DNA of 64,000 nt from an uncultured Chryseobacterium sp. (GTDB lineage: Bacteria; Bacteroidota; Bacteroidia; Flavobacteriales; Weeksellaceae), in NCBI GenBank assembly GCA_913775525.1, contig CAJYLH010000018.1:1-64000 (forward strand). The letters run 5' to 3'. Shown in pieces: positions 36,904 through 45,773 of the stretch. The translations under genes were made by a program, and so were the position numbers. Position 1 is the first letter of the stretch; the number at the start of each line of letters is the position of its first letter. The notes under the pieces are model-generated. The model saw nothing but the letters and a program-made list of their open reading frames with translations. It ran no database searches and was not told the origin of the DNA.

Positions 36904-37749
36904 ATGAAAATAAGTATTATAGGAGTGGGATTAATTGGCGGCTCCATCGCATTAAAACTCAAAAAGAAAGGAATTGCCCAAAGGATTCTGGGCATTGATC
37001 AGAACGAGCAGCATCTCCGGCAGGCTATTGATCTTGGAATTATAGACGGGGCAGCAGACCTGGAAGAAGGTGTTAAAAATTCTGATCTCATTATCCTGGC
37101 GATTCCCGTGGATGCAGCCCGCAGGCTCCTGCCGGACGTCCTTGATCTTGTTTCCGGGCAACAGACGGTAATGGATGCAGGCTCTACCAAAGCAGGCATT
37201 GTGCATTCAGTACATGATCATCCTCAGCGTGCACGGTATGTAGCATTCCATCCGATGTGGGGAACAGAAAACAGCGGCCCGGGATCTGCAGTTGCAGAAA
37301 GTTTTGCCGGAAAAGCCGGCGTGATCTGCAATAAGGAATTATCCGCTCAGGATGCTTTGCAGACCGCCGAAACAATTATAGAAGCCCTTGAAATGCATCC
37401 CGTATATATGGATGCGGAAGACCATGACATCCATACGGCTTATATTTCCCATATTTCCCATATCACTTCCTACGCTCTGGCCAATACGGTACTTGAAAAA
37501 GAGCGGGAAGAAGAAACCATCTTCCAGCTGGCGAGTTCCGGTTTTTCCAGCACAGTACGCCTTGCTAAATCACATCCCGAAATGTGGGTGCCCATTTTTA
37601 AGCAGAACAGAGACAATGTCCTGGATGTCCTCAATGAACATATCAGCCAGCTGAGGAAGTTCAAATCGGCGCTTGAAAAAGAAAATTATGATTACCTTGA
37701 AGAACTGATATCCAACGCAAACAAAATCCGCGGAATTCTGGATAAATAA
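36904..37749 (+). CDS. tyrA: Prephenate dehydrogenase
   Basis: A 281-aa NAD(P)-dependent enzyme turning prephenate into 4-hydroxyphenylpyruvate, the last committed step to tyrosine. N-terminal Rossmann motif GVGLIGGSIA (7-16); catalytic region HPMWGTENSGPGSA; HDIHTAYISHISHITSYALA in the helical dimerisation domain; no ACT or chorismate mutase domain. It is preceded by a Tyr-codon leader and attenuator and followed after 21 nt by an NTF2-like gene. Confidence 0.93.
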   Translation: MKISIIGVGLIGGSIALKLKKKGIAQRILGIDQNEQHLRQAIDLGIIDGAADLEEGVKNSDLIILAIPVDAARRLLPDVLDLVSGQQTVMDAGSTKAGIVHSVHDHPQRARYVAFHPMWGTENSGPGSAVAESFAGKAGVICNKELSAQDALQTAETIIEALEMHPVYMDAEDHDIHTAYISHISHITSYALANTVLEKEREEETIFQLASSGFSSTVRLAKSHPEMWVPIFKQNRDNVLDVLNEHISQLRKFKSALEKENYDYLEELISNANKIRGILDK

Positions 37750-37770
37750 AAAAACTTTAAAAACACCATA

Positions 37771-38154
37771 ATGACACAAAAAGATCAGGCTGACATCATC
37801 AGCAAGTACATCGAGGCATACAATCATTTCGACATTGATGGTATGGCCGGCTGCCTCCACGACGATGTTATTTTCGAAAATATTTCCGGAGGAAAAACAG
37901 GATTGAAAACCGAAGGATTAGAAGCTTTCAAAACTCAGGCTGATACGGCGGCGGCCTATTTCTCTTCCCGCCATCAGGCTGTTAACCAATGGATTTTTTC
38001 TGATGAAAGCGTCACCGTTTCCATCAGTTATGAAGCTGTATTGGCCACAGATCTTCCTAACGGAATGGAAAAGGGATCGAAACTCAGCCTCAAAGGAGAG
38101 TCTGAGTTTACGTTTTCAGATGGTAAAATCATCAGGATTACAGACCGGAGCTAA
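37771..38154 (+). CDS. NTF2-like (SnoaL) family protein
   Basis: A 127-aa cone-fold protein of the SnoaL/NTF2-like type: IISKYIEAYNHFDIDGMAGCLHDDVIFEN start and a C-terminal strand FTFSDGKIIRITDRS. Such proteins are small-molecule binders or isomerases of varied function; the substrate cannot be deduced. It lies 21 nt after tyrA and is probably cotranscribed with it. It converges on sdaA. Confidence 0.75.
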   Translation: MTQKDQADIISKYIEAYNHFDIDGMAGCLHDDVIFENISGGKTGLKTEGLEAFKTQADTAAAYFSSRHQAVNQWIFSDESVTVSISYEAVLATDLPNGMEKGSKLSLKGESEFTFSDGKIIRITDRS

Positions 38155-38167
38155 AGAAGATGCCGGA

Positions 38168-39586
38168 TTAACATTCAGGGACATTTACCGCAATCGCCAG
38201 TCCGCCTTCAGAGGTTTCTTTGAAACGGTCGCTCATGGCCTGTGCGGTTTCCCACATCGTCTGAATCACTTCATCAAGGGTTACCCTTGCTTTGGCGGGA
38301 TCACTTTCCAGCGCAATATTGGCTGCGGTTATCGCCTTGATGGCTCCCATGCTGTTTCTTTCGATGCAAGGAATCTGTACCAGCCCTTTGATAGGATCGC
38401 AGGTTAAGCCAAGATGGTGTTCCATAGCAATTTCTGCGGCCATCAGCACTTGGCCCACACTTCCCCCCAGAATTTCGGTAAGACCTGCGGCAGCCATCGC
38501 CGAGGAAACACCGACTTCAGCCTGGCATCCGCCCATGGCTGCGGAAATAGTCGCATTTTTCTTGAATAATGTCCCGATCTCTCCCGCTACAAGTAAAAAC
38601 CGCACAATATCATCCTCACTGGTAAAGGGCGTAAATGCCTGTGCATACATCAAAACAGCAGGAATAACGCCGCTGGCGCCATTAGTCGGTGCTGTAATAA
38701 TCCTTCCGAAGCTGGCATTTTCCTCATTTACGGCAAGTGCAAAACAGGCGATCCATTTGTTGATGTTGGTGAAATTTTCTTCTGCGTCCACTACCAGTCG
38801 GAACCATTCATCAATATTTTTATAGATCTTATCTCCTAAAAGTTTACGGTTGATTGCCGCTGCCCTCCTGGAAACATTCAGGCCGCCCGGCAGCACCCCT
38901 TCTTTGTTAACACCTTTATAGATGCATTCTTTGATCTGCTGCCAGATATACAAGGCTTCCTGGCGCGTTTCTTCCTGGCTTCTCCAGCTTTCCTCATTCA
39001 TCAGGATAAGGTCTGAGATTTTATCCAGGCCTAACTTCTTGCAGTATTTCTGGATGTCTGCGGATTTATGGCACGGATACAAAGTACGCACACAGTGCTT
39101 TTCGATCGATTTCTTTTCCTGGCTCATAATGAACCCTCCGCCTACGGAATAGAAATCCTGGATCAGCTCGGTTCCGTCATTGAAAACAGCCCTGAAGATC
39201 ATCCCGTTCGGATGGAATTCAAGGGACTTCTGCATGTTTAATACAAGATGATAGCCGTATACAAAAGGAATTTCTTTCTCACCACCCAGGTTGAGTACCT
39301 GTGTAGTTTTGATCCTGTCAACCTCTGCATCGATTTTTGAGGTATCGATGGTTCTAAAATCTTCCCCGTTCAGGCCGAGCATTCCGGCAATATCGGTTCC
39401 GTGTCCGATCCCGGTCTTAGCCAATGAACCGAAAAATTCAAGAAATACTTCCTGTACATCCTCAATGGACCTTTCCCTCTTTATAATCCTGATAAAGGCA
39501 GCTGCTGCATTCCAGGGGCCCATCGTATGAGAACTGGAAGGCCCGATGCCTACTTTAATAATTTCAAAAACCGATATAGATTCCAT
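38168..39586 (-). CDS. sdaA: L-serine ammonia-lyase, iron-sulfur-dependent
   Basis: A 472-aa single-chain enzyme deaminating L-serine to pyruvate with a [4Fe-4S] cluster. Alpha and beta domains are joined: IGPSSSHTMGPWNAA at the N-terminus, and ATNGASGVIPAVL, MGGCQAEVGVSSAMAAAGL and LTCDPIKGLVQIPCIERN in the C-terminal part with the cluster cysteines. Full family length. Promoter box at 39611-39618. Confidence 0.95.
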   Translation of the reverse strand: MESISVFEIIKVGIGPSSSHTMGPWNAAAAFIRIIKRERSIEDVQEVFLEFFGSLAKTGIGHGTDIAGMLGLNGEDFRTIDTSKIDAEVDRIKTTQVLNLGGEKEIPFVYGYHLVLNMQKSLEFHPNGMIFRAVFNDGTELIQDFYSVGGGFIMSQEKKSIEKHCVRTLYPCHKSADIQKYCKKLGLDKISDLILMNEESWRSQEETRQEALYIWQQIKECIYKGVNKEGVLPGGLNVSRRAAAINRKLLGDKIYKNIDEWFRLVVDAEENFTNINKWIACFALAVNEENASFGRIITAPTNGASGVIPAVLMYAQAFTPFTSEDDIVRFLLVAGEIGTLFKKNATISAAMGGCQAEVGVSSAMAAAGLTEILGGSVGQVLMAAEIAMEHHLGLTCDPIKGLVQIPCIERNSMGAIKAITAANIALESDPAKARVTLDEVIQTMWETAQAMSDRFKETSEGGLAIAVNVPEC

Positions 39587-39610
39587 ATGCGTAATTCACC
39601 ATTCCTTCCG

Positions 39611-39618
39611 CAAAGATA
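39611..39618 (-). promoter_or_regulatory. -7 promoter box of sdaA
   Basis: TATCTTTG on the minus strand, exact match, about 25 nt upstream of the sdaA start. Confidence 0.65.
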
Positions 39619-39639
39619 CATGATAAATTGACATGGAGA

Positions 39640-40240
39640 AGAGAGAATTTTGCTGTGCAAGTCAATTTCCCGTGCAATGAATCCTGCGCTGAAAGGCAAT
39701 TGACAACCAACATCATTGACCATCCGTGAATCGTCAATCTGCTGCGCAGTCAATCGTCAATTTTGCATTGAAAGTCAACCTACGACCAACAACCAACACC
39801 ATTCACCATTGACCCGAAGAAATTCACCATTGACCATCCGTGAATCGTCAATTTGCTGCGCAGTCAATAGTCAATTTTCATTGAAAGTCAACTAACGACC
39901 AACACCATTCACCATTGACCTGAAGGAATTCACCATTGACCATCCGTGAATTGTCAATCTGCTGCGCAATCAATAGTCAATTTTCATTGAAAGTCAACCT
40001 ACGACCAACACCATTCACAATTGACCCGAAGAAATTCATCATTGACCATCCGTGAATCGTCAATTTGCTGCGCAGTCAATAGTCAATTCCTATACTGCAA
40101 GTCGATTTACGACCAACACCATTCACCATTGACCCGGAGGAGTTCACCATTGGCCATACGTCAATCGTCAATCTGCTGCGCAGTCAATAGTCAATTTTGC
40201 ATTGAAAGTCAACCTACGACCAACAAAGAAATTCACCATT
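39640..40240. repeat. Array of ~106-bp intergenic repeat
   Basis: Five clear units with TGCTGCGCAR at 39740, 39854, 39960, 40066 and 40174 (spacing 106-114 bp) and a decayed unit at the left edge (39645-39735). Units contain GTGAATCGTCAAT, AGTCAACCTACGACCAAC and CACCATTGACCCGAAG-type words. Same family as the 36.2-kb array but a distinct subtype (GAAAGTCAAC instead of CAAGTCAATTA). It lies between divergent sdaA and the 3' end of amt. Confidence 0.88.
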
Positions 40241-40245
40241 GACGA

Positions 40246-41589
40246 TCAATAAAGCCGTTCCCCATGCTGGGAAAGATCAAGGCCATCATTTTCAGATTCT
40301 TCCGAAACGCGGAGGGTAATGATTCTGTTGGTCACTTTATACAGGAAAAGTGATCCGAAGAACGCAAAGGCTGAAACCAGGATAAGCGCCATCATGTGAT
40401 GGGCAAAGACTTCGATTCCGCCATGCAGGAGGCTTGCGTTTTCACCGTGTGCGAAAATCGCCGTCAGGATCATTCCCATAATCCCTCCTACTCCATGACA
40501 GGCAAAAACATCCAGGGTATCATCAATTTTTTTCAGGGCTTTCCAGTTGACCATCAGATTGGAAACAACAGCAGAGATAAACCCGATGAATATGCTCTCC
40601 GGGATGGAAACGAATCCGCAGCCCGGAGTAATCGCAACCAGGCCTACTACTGCCCCGATGCAGGCCCCCATAGCCGAAACGCTTCTACAGTTGATTCGGT
40701 CAAACAGGATCCAGGTCATCATCGCGGAACCGGAAGCAATGGTAGTAGTTCCAAAGGCCATCGCTGCCGTTGCATTCGCACTCAGGGCAGAACCTGCATT
40801 GAAGCCGAACCATCCGAACCAGAGCATTCCGGTACCTAAAAGTACATAAGGAACATTGGAAGGCTCATGATGAGGATTTTTCCTGTTTCCCACGACCATG
40901 GCTCCCGCCAATGCTGCAAATCCGGCGCTCATATGCACTACGGTACCGCCTGCAAAATCTTTTACTCCGAAATATTTATTGAGAAGCCCGTCCGGATACC
41001 AGACCATATGGCAGAGCGGTGTATAAATGAACAGGCTGAACAGCACCATGAACAGGAGATAGGAAATAAAACGTACCCGTTCTGCGAACGATCCCGTAAT
41101 CAAAGCAGGAGTAATCACAGCAAATTTCATCTGAAACAGGGCAAAAAGGATAAAAGGAATGGTGGATGCCATCATTTTATGGGGCAGCACACCTACCCTG
41201 CTGAAAAAGGGATAACTCAGTGGATTCCCGATGATCCCGTAATGCTCGCCATTCACTGTGAATCCAAGGGAATCGCCGAAGGAAAGTGAAAAGCCGACAA
41301 CTACCCATAGAATGGAAATGACTCCCAGCGCAATAAAGCTCTGGAGCATTGTCGAAATCACATTCTTCTTTCCGACCATACCGCCGTAAAAGAAAGAAAG
41401 CCCGGGAGTCATCAGAAGTACGAGCCCTGCGGCAGCCAGGATCCACGCAACATCTGCCCCCACAATCTTATCTTCACTTAAAAATTCACCTGTATTCGGA
41501 AAATCTACGATTGGGCTCCAGAAGAGTCCGCCAATCGCTACCAGGGTGATGATGGAAAAAGAAACAATCCATTTTAATCCTACTTTCAT
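40246..41589 (-). CDS. amt: Ammonium transporter
   Basis: A 447-aa Amt/Mep/Rh channel for ammonium uptake. N-terminal helix plus 11 channel helices; family signatures DVAWILAAAGLVLLMTPGLSFFYGGMV, GDSLGF, DFAGGTVVHMSAGFAALAGA and ACHGVGGIMG (pore His pair). The N-terminus carries one additional hydrophobic segment (MKVGLKWIVSFSIITLVAIG) that may be a signal sequence. No glnK gene is adjacent. Confidence 0.93.
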   Translation of the reverse strand: MKVGLKWIVSFSIITLVAIGGLFWSPIVDFPNTGEFLSEDKIVGADVAWILAAAGLVLLMTPGLSFFYGGMVGKKNVISTMLQSFIALGVISILWVVVGFSLSFGDSLGFTVNGEHYGIIGNPLSYPFFSRVGVLPHKMMASTIPFILFALFQMKFAVITPALITGSFAERVRFISYLLFMVLFSLFIYTPLCHMVWYPDGLLNKYFGVKDFAGGTVVHMSAGFAALAGAMVVGNRKNPHHEPSNVPYVLLGTGMLWFGWFGFNAGSALSANATAAMAFGTTTIASGSAMMTWILFDRINCRSVSAMGACIGAVVGLVAITPGCGFVSIPESIFIGFISAVVSNLMVNWKALKKIDDTLDVFACHGVGGIMGMILTAIFAHGENASLLHGGIEVFAHHMMALILVSAFAFFGSLFLYKVTNRIITLRVSEESENDGLDLSQHGERLY

Positions 41590-41610
41590 AAAATATGTAT
41601 TTTACCCCTG

Positions 41611-41618
41611 CAAAATTA
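41611..41618 (-). promoter_or_regulatory. -7 promoter box of amt
   Basis: TAATTTTG on the minus strand, exact match, about 22 nt upstream of the amt start. Confidence 0.6.
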
Positions 41619-41689
41619 CATATAAATTTCATGAAAATATATTTTATTTAAACACACCCCCTAAATTTTAATATAAATTAAAAACAAAA

Positions 41690-42334
41690 TTATGTTTTAA
41701 AAATATCAGCCAGTATTTTTGAAACCTCTTTTGGCCTTGTAGCAGGAAAAAGATGGGTACCCTCTTTAATGATATAATCCGGACGTGAGTTCTTCAGAGG
41801 GAAAACCAGATCACGGTCTCCCATAATCTGGATAACATCAGGATCCTCTTCTGATTTCCATGCGGCAATCTTCTCCACAGACCATTTGAGATAATAGGGA
41901 TCGCGCACCTGAAAGTACCGGACAAGATTGGCATTATTGAAATCAAAGAATTTACGCACTGCCGGGAATGCCTGCGCTGCTGCAATATCAAAAAACCGTT
42001 CCGGAAAGAACCTGACCACCCCGGTCAGCTGGCCGGTCTTTATCAGTCTTGATTTTTCTTTATGGGATTTCAGGCTTCCCAGGATCACCACTTTCCGGGC
42101 AGGCTTTATTTTATGGATTTCCTGGACCATAATCCCGCCAAAAGAATACCCGAGAAGGAAAAAAGGTTCCGTTGCATCTATTTTTTGAGCCATCCGACTG
42201 ACATAATTCGGGAACGGCTCATTCCGGAACGGAATGAGCCAGTCAATAAAAACCACCTCCAGATGTTCGGGAAACCTAAGCTTTTCGAGCACTTTAAAGT
42301 CTGCGCCCAGCCCGCTTACCACATATATTTTCAT
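41690..42334 (-). CDS. Alpha/beta hydrolase
   Basis: A 214-aa small hydrolase. Nucleophile elbow GYSFGG (about 64-69) gives the catalytic Ser; MGDRDLVFPL near 172 holds the likely acid; the likely His is in EGTHLF near 193. No signal peptide, so cytoplasmic. Substrate unknown. The N-terminal MKIYVVSGLGADFKV is typical of this flavobacterial subgroup. Confidence 0.8.
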   Translation of the reverse strand: MKIYVVSGLGADFKVLEKLRFPEHLEVVFIDWLIPFRNEPFPNYVSRMAQKIDATEPFFLLGYSFGGIMVQEIHKIKPARKVVILGSLKSHKEKSRLIKTGQLTGVVRFFPERFFDIAAAQAFPAVRKFFDFNNANLVRYFQVRDPYYLKWSVEKIAAWKSEEDPDVIQIMGDRDLVFPLKNSRPDYIIKEGTHLFPATRPKEVSKILADIFKT

Positions 42335-42349
42335 AGGACTAAAATAATA

Positions 42350-42377
42350 AAAAAGGACGGCTTTAAAAAGCCGTCCG
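42350..42377 (-). terminator. Terminator of the 208-aa YceI gene
   Basis: Stem GGACGGCTTT / AAAGCCGTCC (42356-42365 with 42368-42377); on the minus strand it is followed by TTTTTTATTATT. Confidence 0.85.
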
Positions 42378-42406
42378 TCTCTGATCCTCTCCGGGTTACC
42401 ACCGGA

Positions 42407-43033
42407 TTATTTCTTTTTAACAGGAGTCCTGTTTTCGTTGTCCAGCTTTTCTGTGGATATTCTGAACTGGATATCCATTTCGTTTTTAATAAAGTAGTCT
42501 TTCAGGGAAGACTGGTAGAATACCTTGAAATCCCTTCTGTTCAGTGAGAACTTCGCAGACTCTATAACTACCGTAAACTGTGTAATATATACATTTGCAG
42601 GGAAGGAAATGGTCTTTCTTACTCCTTTGATGGTTACATCACCGTATACTGTTGAATTGAATTCACTATTGGCCAAAGGAATGATCTTTGTCAGATGAAA
42701 TTTAGCAATCGGGAATTTTTTCACATCGAAGAAATTGGAGCTTTTAAGGTCATTGGTAAGCTTGATCTGATCTTCTTCTGAAACATCACCGGCCATCAGG
42801 CTTCTCATATCGATAACGAATTCCCCGTCTACCAGTACCGTTTTATCAAAAGTAAACTTTCCGCTTTTCAGTTTTACCGTCCCGGAATGTGATGAAGCTA
42901 CAGTCTTAACAACTTTATATCCCCACCACCTGATCTCTGAAGAAGTAACTTTTACAACCTTGTCTCCTTTCTTCTGAGCAAAAACAAACGACATGCCGAC
43001 ACACATCATTACAAGCAATAGTAATCTTTTCAT
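42407..43033 (-). CDS. YceI-family exported protein (paralog 1)
   Basis: A 208-aa protein with a signal peptide (LLLLVMMCVGMSFVFAQ) and a YceI lipocalin-like beta-barrel (SSEIRWWGYKVVKTVASSHSGTVKLKSGKF; GDVTIKGVRKTISFPANVYI). YceI proteins bind isoprenoid-type lipids in the periplasm; the ligand here is unknown. It lies 78 nt downstream of a second YceI gene and has its own terminator. Confidence 0.85.
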   Translation of the reverse strand: MKRLLLLVMMCVGMSFVFAQKKGDKVVKVTSSEIRWWGYKVVKTVASSHSGTVKLKSGKFTFDKTVLVDGEFVIDMRSLMAGDVSEEDQIKLTNDLKSSNFFDVKKFPIAKFHLTKIIPLANSEFNSTVYGDVTIKGVRKTISFPANVYITQFTVVIESAKFSLNRRDFKVFYQSSLKDYFIKNEMDIQFRISTEKLDNENRTPVKKK

Positions 43034-43054
43034 TCTTTTTTATTTACAATTCAA

Positions 43055-43062
43055 CAAAAATA
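43055..43062 (-). promoter_or_regulatory. Possible -7 box of YceI paralog 1
   Basis: TATTTTTG on the minus strand; it adjoins the terminator of the upstream paralog, so it could let the second gene be transcribed independently. Confidence 0.35.
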
Positions 43063-43065
43063 AAA

Positions 43066-43090
43066 AAAAGTGTAGAACTTCTACACTTTT
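43066..43090 (-). terminator. Terminator of YceI paralog 2
   Basis: Stem AAAAGTGTAGAA / TTCTACACTTTT; on the minus strand it is followed by eight T residues in all. Confidence 0.85.
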
Positions 43091-43111
43091 AGCAATCTTT
43101 TTTTGATTAAA

Positions 43112-43678
43112 TTATTTAGCAGTTACCTTAACCAGCATATCGATATCATCTTTTACAAAAACATCCTGCATGGTAGATTTGTAAGCTACGTCAAACTTCT
43201 GTCTGTCGATGGTGAATTTGTTGGACACCAGGCTCACAACTCCTTTGCTGTAAGAAATTTTAGCCGGGAAAGATACCGGGTTGGTTTTTCCTTTTACCGT
43301 TAAATTTCCTGTAACAAGGCTGTTGTAGATCTTGTCGTTATTTTTCTTAACAGAAGTGATCTTGAACGTAGCGGTAGGATATTTTTCAACTTCAAAGAAA
43401 TCACCATTCTTCAGGTGACCATTCAGCTTCCCCTGGTACTCTCCGGAAAGATCAGTGGAATTAATTGAAGTCATATCCAGTACGAACGTTCCTCCTACCA
43501 GCTGGTTTCCTTTCATCACCATGTCTCCTGACTTCACTTTTACCGTACCGTCATGAGAACTCGCCTCAGATTTCGCTACTTTATATCCCCACCAGTGAAC
43601 ATCAGATGCCACTACTTTTTTTGTCTGTCCGAAAGCCAGTCCGCCGGCTAAAACCGCTAATAAAAATATTTTTTTCAT
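43112..43678 (-). CDS. YceI-family exported protein (paralog 2)
   Basis: A 188-aa signal-peptide-bearing (IFLLAVLAGGLAFGQ) YceI protein: SDVHWWGYKVAKSEASSHDGTVKVKSGDM near the start and GNLTVKGKTNPVSFPAKISY later. Clearly related to the downstream paralog. Its own promoter (TACCTTTG, 43712-43719) and terminator bracket it, so the two genes are expressed separately or by read-through. Confidence 0.88.
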   Translation of the reverse strand: MKKIFLLAVLAGGLAFGQTKKVVASDVHWWGYKVAKSEASSHDGTVKVKSGDMVMKGNQLVGGTFVLDMTSINSTDLSGEYQGKLNGHLKNGDFFEVEKYPTATFKITSVKKNNDKIYNSLVTGNLTVKGKTNPVSFPAKISYSKGVVSLVSNKFTIDRQKFDVAYKSTMQDVFVKDDIDMLVKVTAK

Positions 43679-43711
43679 TGTTATAAATTATTTCTTTGCT
43701 AATTGCGGTGG

Positions 43712-43719
43712 CAAAGGTA
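43712..43719 (-). promoter_or_regulatory. -7 promoter box of YceI paralog 2
   Basis: TACCTTTG on the minus strand, exact TAnnTTTG match, 34 nt upstream of the start codon. Confidence 0.6.
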
Positions 43720-43792
43720 ACCAATGGTTCTCACAGATGGCGTTGATGTACATCAATAAATCCATGATTTTTATCCATAACACAAAGAAAAA

Positions 43793-43810
43793 GCTCCGGG
43801 ATTCCGGAGC
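43793..43810 (-). terminator. Terminator of glk
   Basis: Stem GCTCCGG / CCGGAGC with a 4-nt loop; on the minus strand it is followed by TTTTTCTTTG. Confidence 0.75.
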
Positions 43811-43818
43811 CGTATGTT

Positions 43819-44865
43819 TTAATCCTGATGATAAGCGGTGTAAAGTACTACACCATTCAGGCTGGTATTATCGCTTTTTACAAGGTAAATCGGAATATCC
43901 TTCAGCATATGTTCCATTTTATCACTGATCTTGAATTTTTCATAGAACTTATCGTTATCAAGATATTCACGGATCATCTGAGGAATATCTCCTGAAATGA
44001 AGAGGCCTCCTGTAGCCTTAAGCTTTAACGTTAGGTTATTGGCTTCACGGGCCAGGAATTCAAGAAAAGTATCAATAGCGATCTTGCAGATCAGCACGCC
44101 TTCTTCAGCAGCTTTATACAGCTCCTGTACAAAATTGCCATTGGAAAGACGTTCTCCCAATCCTTCCGGCTCAGGATGCCTTTTAACATCTCTCAGGAAC
44201 CGGTAAATATTGAACAGCCCGTCTTTCGAAAGGACATTTTCCCAGCTTACGATCCCGTAAATATTGTTCAGGAACTGGTAAAACTCCACTTCTACATTGG
44301 TTCTCGGGGAAAATTCGGAGTGTCCGCCTTCGGTAGCAAACGGACGCAGATACTGACCGTCAAAGAAATATCCGGCTTCACCTAAACCATTTCCAGGGGC
44401 CAGGATAGCTACGTTTCCTTTTTCAAGATGGCCGCCGGTGTACACCGCTTCCAGATCTTCATCGCGGAGCAATGCCATACCATATGCTGATGACTCAAGG
44501 TCATTCACGAGCTGTATATTTTCAAATCCGAAATCCCTGCGGATTTCCTCTACGTCCAGATTCCATCCCAGACGTTCCGGGCTGCTCTTTCCGTGGATAA
44601 CCGGTCCGGGAACCGATATTCCGACACGGCTGATATCAGTCAGGTTATTTTCCTGAATGAATTTCCTCAGGATATCAGAAAAAGAAGCATAGTCCTTGGT
44701 GGCATAGCTGCTTTGCATTTTCATTTCAATGCCTTCATTAACGGACTGAAAATATCCTATGGTACTCACGTCCTCACGAAGGTTCGCTCCGATAATGGAA
44801 ATATTATTATTACTGCTGTACTTTACACCCGGTAAATACAACGGAAATTTCGGATTCAAGTTCAT
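43819..44865 (-). CDS. glk: Glucokinase
   Basis: A 348-aa cytoplasmic enzyme phosphorylating glucose to glucose 6-phosphate, of the PF02685 group rather than ROK. Motifs: LVNDLESSAYGMALL (about 118), ILAPGNGLGEAGYFFDG (phosphate/sugar loop), and TEGGHSEFSPR. Start ATG 44865 (MNLNPKFPLYLPG) is used because the longer frame adds residues lying across the promoter box at 44881-44888. Confidence 0.88.
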   Translation of the reverse strand: MNLNPKFPLYLPGVKYSSNNNISIIGANLREDVSTIGYFQSVNEGIEMKMQSSYATKDYASFSDILRKFIQENNLTDISRVGISVPGPVIHGKSSPERLGWNLDVEEIRRDFGFENIQLVNDLESSAYGMALLRDEDLEAVYTGGHLEKGNVAILAPGNGLGEAGYFFDGQYLRPFATEGGHSEFSPRTNVEVEFYQFLNNIYGIVSWENVLSKDGLFNIYRFLRDVKRHPEPEGLGERLSNGNFVQELYKAAEEGVLICKIAIDTFLEFLAREANNLTLKLKATGGLFISGDIPQMIREYLDNDKFYEKFKISDKMEHMLKDIPIYLVKSDNTSLNGVVLYTAYHQD

Positions 44866-44880
44866 AATCACAAATTTTAT

Positions 44881-44888
44881 CAAATATA
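44881..44888 (-). promoter_or_regulatory. -7 promoter box of glk
   Basis: TATATTTG on the minus strand, exact match, 16 nt upstream of the chosen start. Confidence 0.5.
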
Positions 44889-44978
44889 ACAATTGTTTTT
44901 GTAAATCCCCGATATCAAAACAAAACCTTTCCAAAATAATGAAAAGGCCTGTCTGATAGTTTTTTATATTAAATCTAA

Positions 44979-45542
44979 CTACTTTCCTAATGCGATATTG
45001 TAGGCAAAACCTACCCCGATATTCCCTACGTTGTAGTCCTGTCCAGGTAAATCTCCGTTACTTCCTACAAATACTTTCTGATACTGTACAAAGAAGTTCC
45101 AGTCTCTGTTATGGTACCCGATTTCCGGTTTAATGTAAAAACCTCCGTTCGGCCTGCTTACTGTACTGTTGGAAGCTACCCTGTCATTTCCTACCAGGAT
45201 ACCGTATCCCAAATCTGTCCCGAAATAGAATCCCGTCTGTTTAGGATAGATCCTCAGCAATGCCCCTACAGGAATTACACCAACATCATTATTATCGTAT
45301 CCGTTATCATTTTTAGCGAAATAATGGGTATATCCTGTAGCAATCCCCAACCCAAATCCAGGTGTGATAAGGTTCTGGTAAGATATATCAACTCCTACAG
45401 CAGCGGAAAGGTTGTCTGAAGGAACTGCTAAACCAACATTTGCGCCTACCTTAATCATATTATTCATCTGTGCACTTTGTGCGCTGAGTACGCCTGCCGT
45501 TAAAACGCCAGCCAGTACGATGGCTTGTTTAAACATTTTCAT
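44979..45542 (-). CDS. Outer-membrane beta-barrel protein (porin-like)
   Basis: A 187-aa protein with a signal peptide (AIVLAGVLTAGVLSAQ) and an eight-strand barrel pattern: IKVGANVGLAVP, LRIYPKQTGFYFGTDLGYGI, GGFYIKPEIGYHNRDWNFFVQYQ, ending VGNIGVGFAYNIALGK. This is the small OmpW/OmpA-barrel-type plan; function unknown. Single gene, divergent from the DUF1800/DUF1501 pair. Confidence 0.8.
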   Translation of the reverse strand: MKMFKQAIVLAGVLTAGVLSAQSAQMNNMIKVGANVGLAVPSDNLSAAVGVDISYQNLITPGFGLGIATGYTHYFAKNDNGYDNNDVGVIPVGALLRIYPKQTGFYFGTDLGYGILVGNDRVASNSTVSRPNGGFYIKPEIGYHNRDWNFFVQYQKVFVGSNGDLPGQDYNVGNIGVGFAYNIALGK

Positions 45543-45773
45543 AACTGAGATTTTAAAATTTCACGAGTATGAATTTGTAAAAATCGTGCCAATCAGGGCT
45601 TCCGGTAAGCCTTTGCAATAGGGACAGGCTGCAAGACCATGTTTATCAGCAAAATAAAATTAAAAAACTTAAATCAATGTTTAAGTTCAGATTAATAAAT
45701 GTGAACAAAATATTAAACTTTATTTATTTCCTTAACTTTTACCAAGGATTCCAATCCAAAAAATAAAATCCAG

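Noticed and set aside
36238-40240. CRISPR arrays
   Set aside because: Repeats are about 100 bp, contiguous and imperfect, with no unique spacers and no cas genes.
40021-40242. 73-codon ORF in the repeat array
   Set aside because: Its product is itself a repeat (SICCAVNSQF twice) created by the array period.
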